Source: Egerieenecus sp048201975 (GTDB lineage Bacteria > Bacillota > Clostridia > Christensenellales > Aristaeellaceae). From it: a stretch of 24,204 nt of DNA. How positions within the stretch are numbered: position 1 is the stretch's first letter; each line of letters starts with the position of its first letter. This document shows, piece by piece, positions 21,696 to 24,204 of the stretch. Location: assembly GCA_048201975.1 (NCBI GenBank), contig DBFBGQ010000145.1:1-24204 (forward strand), given 5' to 3'. The notes under the pieces are model-generated. The model was not told the DNA's origin. It worked only from the letters and a program-made list of their open reading frames with translations, and did no database searches. Made by a program: the position numbers and the translations under genes.

Positions 21696-21960
21696 GCGCG
21701 TTGCAGCAAAAAAACGCTGCAACGCGCCTCAGCGTGTCGAAAAAGTGGGCAAACCCACTTTTTCGAGGGAGCAACTTCGGCCAACCAGAGGTCGTCCGAA
21801 GTTGTAAGGAATTGATTTTGCAAGCAAAATCAACAACCCGCGAAGCCGGCAAAGCCGGCTTACACGAATGAAAGTCGAAGGGGCTGCGGCCCCTCCGACG
21901 CCTCTAGGGAGTTTTTTGACAGCCTGCAGCGCGTTGCAGCAAAGAAACGCCGCAACGCGC
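21696..21960. repeat. Multi-hairpin intergenic repeat, copy 2
   Basis: A 265-base element starting 17 bases after the ferredoxin stop. It contains, in order: outer hairpin A1 (21696-21727), edge CTCAGCGTGTCGAAAAAG, a 13-bp hairpin (21737-21766), an 8-bp AACTTCGG/CCGAAGTT hairpin (21773-21803), a 9-bp TTGATTTTG/CAAAATCAA hairpin (21812-21833), an AGCCGGC/GCCGGCT hairpin (21844-21860), a GTCG-AGGGGC hairpin (21874-21899), an inverted edge GTTTTTTGACAGCCTG, and outer hairpin A2 (21929-21960). Its core matches copy 1; its right part (21892-21929) matches the end of the window. A1 and A2 are direct repeats differing at 2 of 33 bases. It resembles a MITE or structured RNA; no transposase is present. 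Confidence 0.8.
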
Positions 21961-21966
21961 CTTTTT
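21929..21966 (+). terminator. Hairpin A2 with T-tract
   Basis: GCGCGTTGC pairs with GCAACGCGC around an A-rich loop, followed by CTTTTT. It ends rightward transcription from the ferredoxin gene or the repeat, and lies 11 bases before the next promoter. Confidence 0.7.
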
Positions 21967-21977
21967 CAGTTTCCCCT

Positions 21978-22006
21978 TTGACAAAGCCGCCGGCGCATTC
22001 TATAAT
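21978..22006 (+). promoter_or_regulatory. Consensus promoter of the deacetylase-like gene
   Basis: A perfect TTGACA (21978-21983), a 17-base spacer, and a perfect TATAAT (22001-22006). Strong constitutive transcription is expected. Confidence 0.85.
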
Positions 22007-22070
22007 GGCCACAGCGCCCGGCGAATGGCCGGGCAATCGCAGATCACGAAAGAAAGGCGGATGTTGCTTT

Positions 22071-22895
22071 ATGTTCCTGCGCTTCCCCGGCGGCCTTGTG
22101 AAAGCCCTGACCTTCAGCTATGACGATGGCGTGGAGCAGGATATGCGCCTGGTTCAGCTTCTGGACAGCCACGGCATGAAGGGAACCTTCAACCTGAACT
22201 CCGGGCTATACTCCCCGGAGGGGAAGGTGTTCGCCCCCGGAACCATTCACCGGCGGATGTCCCTGTCCCAGGTGAAGGCCCTGTTCAACGGCAACCACGA
22301 GGTGGCGGTGCACTGCCTGACCCATGCCTATCTGCCCGACCTGTCCCAGGAGCGGATAGTATATGAAATTGTGAAGGACCGGGAAAACCTCGAACGGGAA
22401 TTCGGGGGCACGGCCCGGGGGATGGCCTATCCCTTTGGCGCGGTGGACGACGCCACGGTGGAGGCTGTGCGCTGCTGCGGCATCCGCTATGCCCGCACCA
22501 CGCGGAGCACCCACGGCTTCCGCATTCCCCAGGACTGGTTGCGCCTGGACCCCACTTGCCACCACGATGACCCGCAGCTGATGGACCTGGCGGAACGCTT
22601 CCTGAGCGCGCGGAATTCCCACGACGCCAAGCTGTTCTATCTCTGGGGCCATGCGTACGAATTTGAGGCCAACGACAACTGGCAGGTGATCGAAGGCTTT
22701 ATGGACCGCCTGGCGGGCCGCAAGGAGATCTGGTACGCCACCAACATCGACATTTGCGACTATGTGCTGGCCTGGAAGCAGGCGTACGCCAGCGTGGACG
22801 GCCGCCGGCTGTACAACCCCACCGCCCGCACCCTGTGGTTTGAGCTGGAGGACCAGGTGTACGCCCTGGCGCCGGGCGAAAGTCTGAGCCTGTAA
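22071..22895 (+). CDS. Polysaccharide deacetylase-like (CE4/NodB) protein
   Basis: 274 residues without a signal peptide, so probably cytoplasmic, unlike cell-wall deacetylases. CE4 motif 1 is F-S-Y-D-D-G (Asp18, Asp19). Motif 2 is V-H-C-L-T-H (His81, His85), matching the H-x3-H zinc pair. Motif 3 is G-M-A-Y-P-F-G (117-123). Later motifs are less clear: RLDPTCHHDD and FYLWGHAYEFE supply further histidines. The ending, with YNPTARTLWFELEDQVYALAPGESL, looks like a small beta appendage. The natural substrate is unknown; an acetylated or N-acyl sugar is a reasonable inference. ATG 22071 follows AAAGGCGG by 10 bases. The strong promoter and single-gene layout suggest steady expression. Confidence 0.85.
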   Translation: MFLRFPGGLVKALTFSYDDGVEQDMRLVQLLDSHGMKGTFNLNSGLYSPEGKVFAPGTIHRRMSLSQVKALFNGNHEVAVHCLTHAYLPDLSQERIVYEIVKDRENLEREFGGTARGMAYPFGAVDDATVEAVRCCGIRYARTTRSTHGFRIPQDWLRLDPTCHHDDPQLMDLAERFLSARNSHDAKLFYLWGHAYEFEANDNWQVIEGFMDRLAGRKEIWYATNIDICDYVLAWKQAYASVDGRRLYNPTARTLWFELEDQVYALAPGESLSL

Positions 22896-22917
22896 AGCCG
22901 GGCATTTTCCACGCCTA

Positions 22918-22946
22918 TTTTCAGCCGCCGCGGGATATGGTATACT
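22918..22946 (+). promoter_or_regulatory. Promoter of murG
   Basis: TTTTCA (22918-22923), a 17-base spacer, and TATACT (22941-22946) with a TGG extension in front (extended -10). The predicted start lies just before the ribosome site, giving a very short leader. Confidence 0.65.
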
Positions 22947-22968
22947 ACAGGGGAGGAGCGTGAACGCG

Positions 22969-24033
22969 ATGAAAAAGATCGTACTGACCGGCGGAGGAAC
23001 CGCGGGACATGTCTCGCCCAACCTGGCGCTGATCCCCCGGCTGCTGCAGGCGGGCTACGAGATTGATTACATCGGCACCGAGAAGGGCATCGAGCGGGAA
23101 ATGATCGCCCGGGTTCCCCAGGTGCGCTACCATGCGGTGAAAAGCGGCAAGCTGCGCCGCTACTTTTCCTGGCAAAACTTTACCGATCCCTTTCGGGTGG
23201 CCGCCGGAGCGGTGCAGTCCGCCCGGCTCATGGGAAAGCTCAGGCCCGACGTGGTGTTCAGCAAGGGCGGCTTCGTCTCGGTGCCGGTGGTGTTCGGCGC
23301 CTGGCTGCACCGCATTCCGGTGGTATGCCACGAAAGCGACCTGACCCCCGGCCTGGCCAATAAGCTCTGCAAGCCCTTCGCCCGGCGGTTTGCCACCACC
23401 TTTCCCGAGTGCGCCGCCGCCCTGGGACCCAAGGCGGAAATGACCGGCACGCCGCTGCGGCCGGAGCTGTTTCAGGGCAGCCGCGCCCGCGGCCTCGCCC
23501 TGCTGGGCTTTACCGGGGAAAAGCCTGTGCTGCTGATGATGGGCGGCTCCCTGGGCGCGCAATCGGTGAACAAGGTCCTTCGGGAAGCCCTGCCTGATCT
23601 GCTCCCCAAATTCGATCTGTGCCACATCTGCGGCAAGGGCAACCTGGCTCCCGAGCTGGAGGGCCGGGCAGGATACAATCAAATGGAATTTGTGGACAAG
23701 GCACTGCCGGACCTGCTGGCCGCCGCGGACCTGGTGCTCAGCCGCGCCGGAAGCAACGCCCTGTGCGAGTTCCAGGCCCTGGGCAAGCCCATGCTTCTGG
23801 TTCCCTATCCCAAAGGCGCCAGCCGGGGCGACCAGATCCTGAACGCGCAGAGCCTGGAAAAGCGTGGTCTGTGCCGGGTGCTGCTCCAGGAAAACCTCAC
23901 CCGCGCCAGCCTGGTAGCGGCGCTGGACCGGCTCTGGGCGGACCGGGCGCAGCTGGAGGCCGCTCTCCACGGCGCGCCTCCGGCGGACGGCACGCAGCGG
24001 GTGTTGAAAATGATTGAAGAAGTGCAACGATGA
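22969..24033 (+). CDS. murG: UDP-GlcNAc:lipid I N-acetylglucosaminyltransferase
   Basis: Peripheral membrane enzyme that adds GlcNAc to lipid I to make lipid II, the last cytoplasmic step of peptidoglycan precursor synthesis. The 354-residue GT-B protein has the N-terminal glycine loop GGGTAGHVSPN, the second-domain loop MMGGSLGAQSVN, and the UDP-GlcNAc-binding region SRAGSNALCEFQALGKPMLLVPYP followed by GDQ. Length is normal. It lies outside any division/cell-wall (dcw) cluster, as is seen for this type of murG in some Clostridia. ATG 22969 is chosen, with GGGAGGAG 10 bases upstream; GTG 22960 is in frame but only one base after the ribosome site. Confidence 0.94.
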   Translation: MKKIVLTGGGTAGHVSPNLALIPRLLQAGYEIDYIGTEKGIEREMIARVPQVRYHAVKSGKLRRYFSWQNFTDPFRVAAGAVQSARLMGKLRPDVVFSKGGFVSVPVVFGAWLHRIPVVCHESDLTPGLANKLCKPFARRFATTFPECAAALGPKAEMTGTPLRPELFQGSRARGLALLGFTGEKPVLLMMGGSLGAQSVNKVLREALPDLLPKFDLCHICGKGNLAPELEGRAGYNQMEFVDKALPDLLAAADLVLSRAGSNALCEFQALGKPMLLVPYPKGASRGDQILNAQSLEKRGLCRVLLQENLTRASLVAALDRLWADRAQLEAALHGAPPADGTQRVLKMIEEVQR

Positions 24034-24071
24034 AGCCCCGGGCGGCCCGCAGGCGCGAAATTTCTTATGCC

Positions 24072-24120
24072 TGCAAAAATGCAATAGAACGCATGCAAAA
24101 ATAATGAAAACAGAACGCAT
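24072..24120. repeat. Imperfect tandem repeat, AT-rich
   Basis: Two units begin TGCAAAAAT and end AGAACGCA (24072-24093 and 24094-24119). The second unit is 4 bases longer. They lie in a roughly 60-base AT-rich patch after murG. Role unknown. Confidence 0.5.
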
Positions 24121-24133
24121 TGCCAACATGCCA

Positions 24134-24204
24134 AGGCCGCGCCGGGAATTTCTTTCCCCAGCGCGGCCTCAGACTGTCGAAAAACCCCAGGGAGGTGTCG
24201 GAGG
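24134..24204. repeat. Intergenic repeat, copy 3, cut by the window end
   Basis: A 9-bp hairpin AGGCCGCGC/GCGCGGCCT (24134-24142 with 24161-24169) is followed by the CTCAGACTGTCGAAAAA edge. Bases 24167-24204 match the reverse complement of 21892-21929 at 29 of 38 positions. The rest of the element should lie to the right of the window. Confidence 0.65.

Noticed and set aside
21696..22006. An insertion sequence or group II intron at repeat copy 2
   Set aside because: No transposase or reverse transcriptase frame, and at 265 bases it is too short for either. At most it is a non-autonomous element.

Overview
The window looks like chromosome from a GC-rich, low-oxygen member of the Firmicutes, most likely a Clostridia/Christensenellales-type gut bacterium. 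This is inferred from several things: a tRNA-responsive T-box leader on trpS, strong AGGAGG-type ribosome sites, sigma-A-like promoters (TTGACA/TATAAT), SbcCD, a DUF421/DUF4363 pair, a double-cluster ferredoxin, and GC-rich coding with AT-rich regulatory patches. No rRNA, tRNA, CRISPR array, prophage or transposase is visible. The species cannot be named from sequence alone.

Layout. 1-872: 3' part of an unrecognised gene. 950-2309: promoter, Trp T-box leader and trpS. 2315-2603: an intergenic multi-hairpin repeat (copy 1). 2591-3511 (-): RsmB/NOP-type RNA m5C methyltransferase. 3738-5210: a secreted protein of unknown function. 5285-6210: a divergent pair, a small XRE regulator and a SLOG-fold protein, sharing a control region with three phased repeats. 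6353-8178 (-): a CBM9-like protein and a membrane-anchored VanY/M15-like protein that has lost its zinc ligands. 8398-9402: secreted FMN-binding protein. 9467-13899 (-): sbcD-sbcC operon. 14092-16071: intracellular GH-A-type glycoside hydrolase. 16238-18172: aconitase. 18249-18926: YjjG-like HAD nucleotidase. 19063-20173 (-): DUF421 and DUF4363 pair. 20243-21678: divergent Crp/Fnr regulator and ferredoxin protein. 21696-21960: repeat copy 2. 22071-22895: polysaccharide deacetylase-like protein. 22969-24033: murG. 24134-24204: start of a third, truncated repeat copy.

The gene content is mostly housekeeping in short transcription units (translation, DNA repair, cell wall, central carbon metabolism), each with a recognisable promoter or terminator. 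The less ordinary material lies between genes and in a few proteins. A family of structured repeats sits just after gene ends; two copies share 104 of 110 bases although 19 kb apart and inverted. Copy 2 is bracketed by two nearly identical hairpins. The XRE/SLOG pair has three CAWGATA repeats two helical turns apart on the promoter. The Crp/Fnr-ferredoxin intergenic region has a 5-6-5 dyad placed for class II activation. The VanY-like protein appears to be a pseudoenzyme. The FMN-binding protein seems to carry a second, altered flavin-attachment motif.
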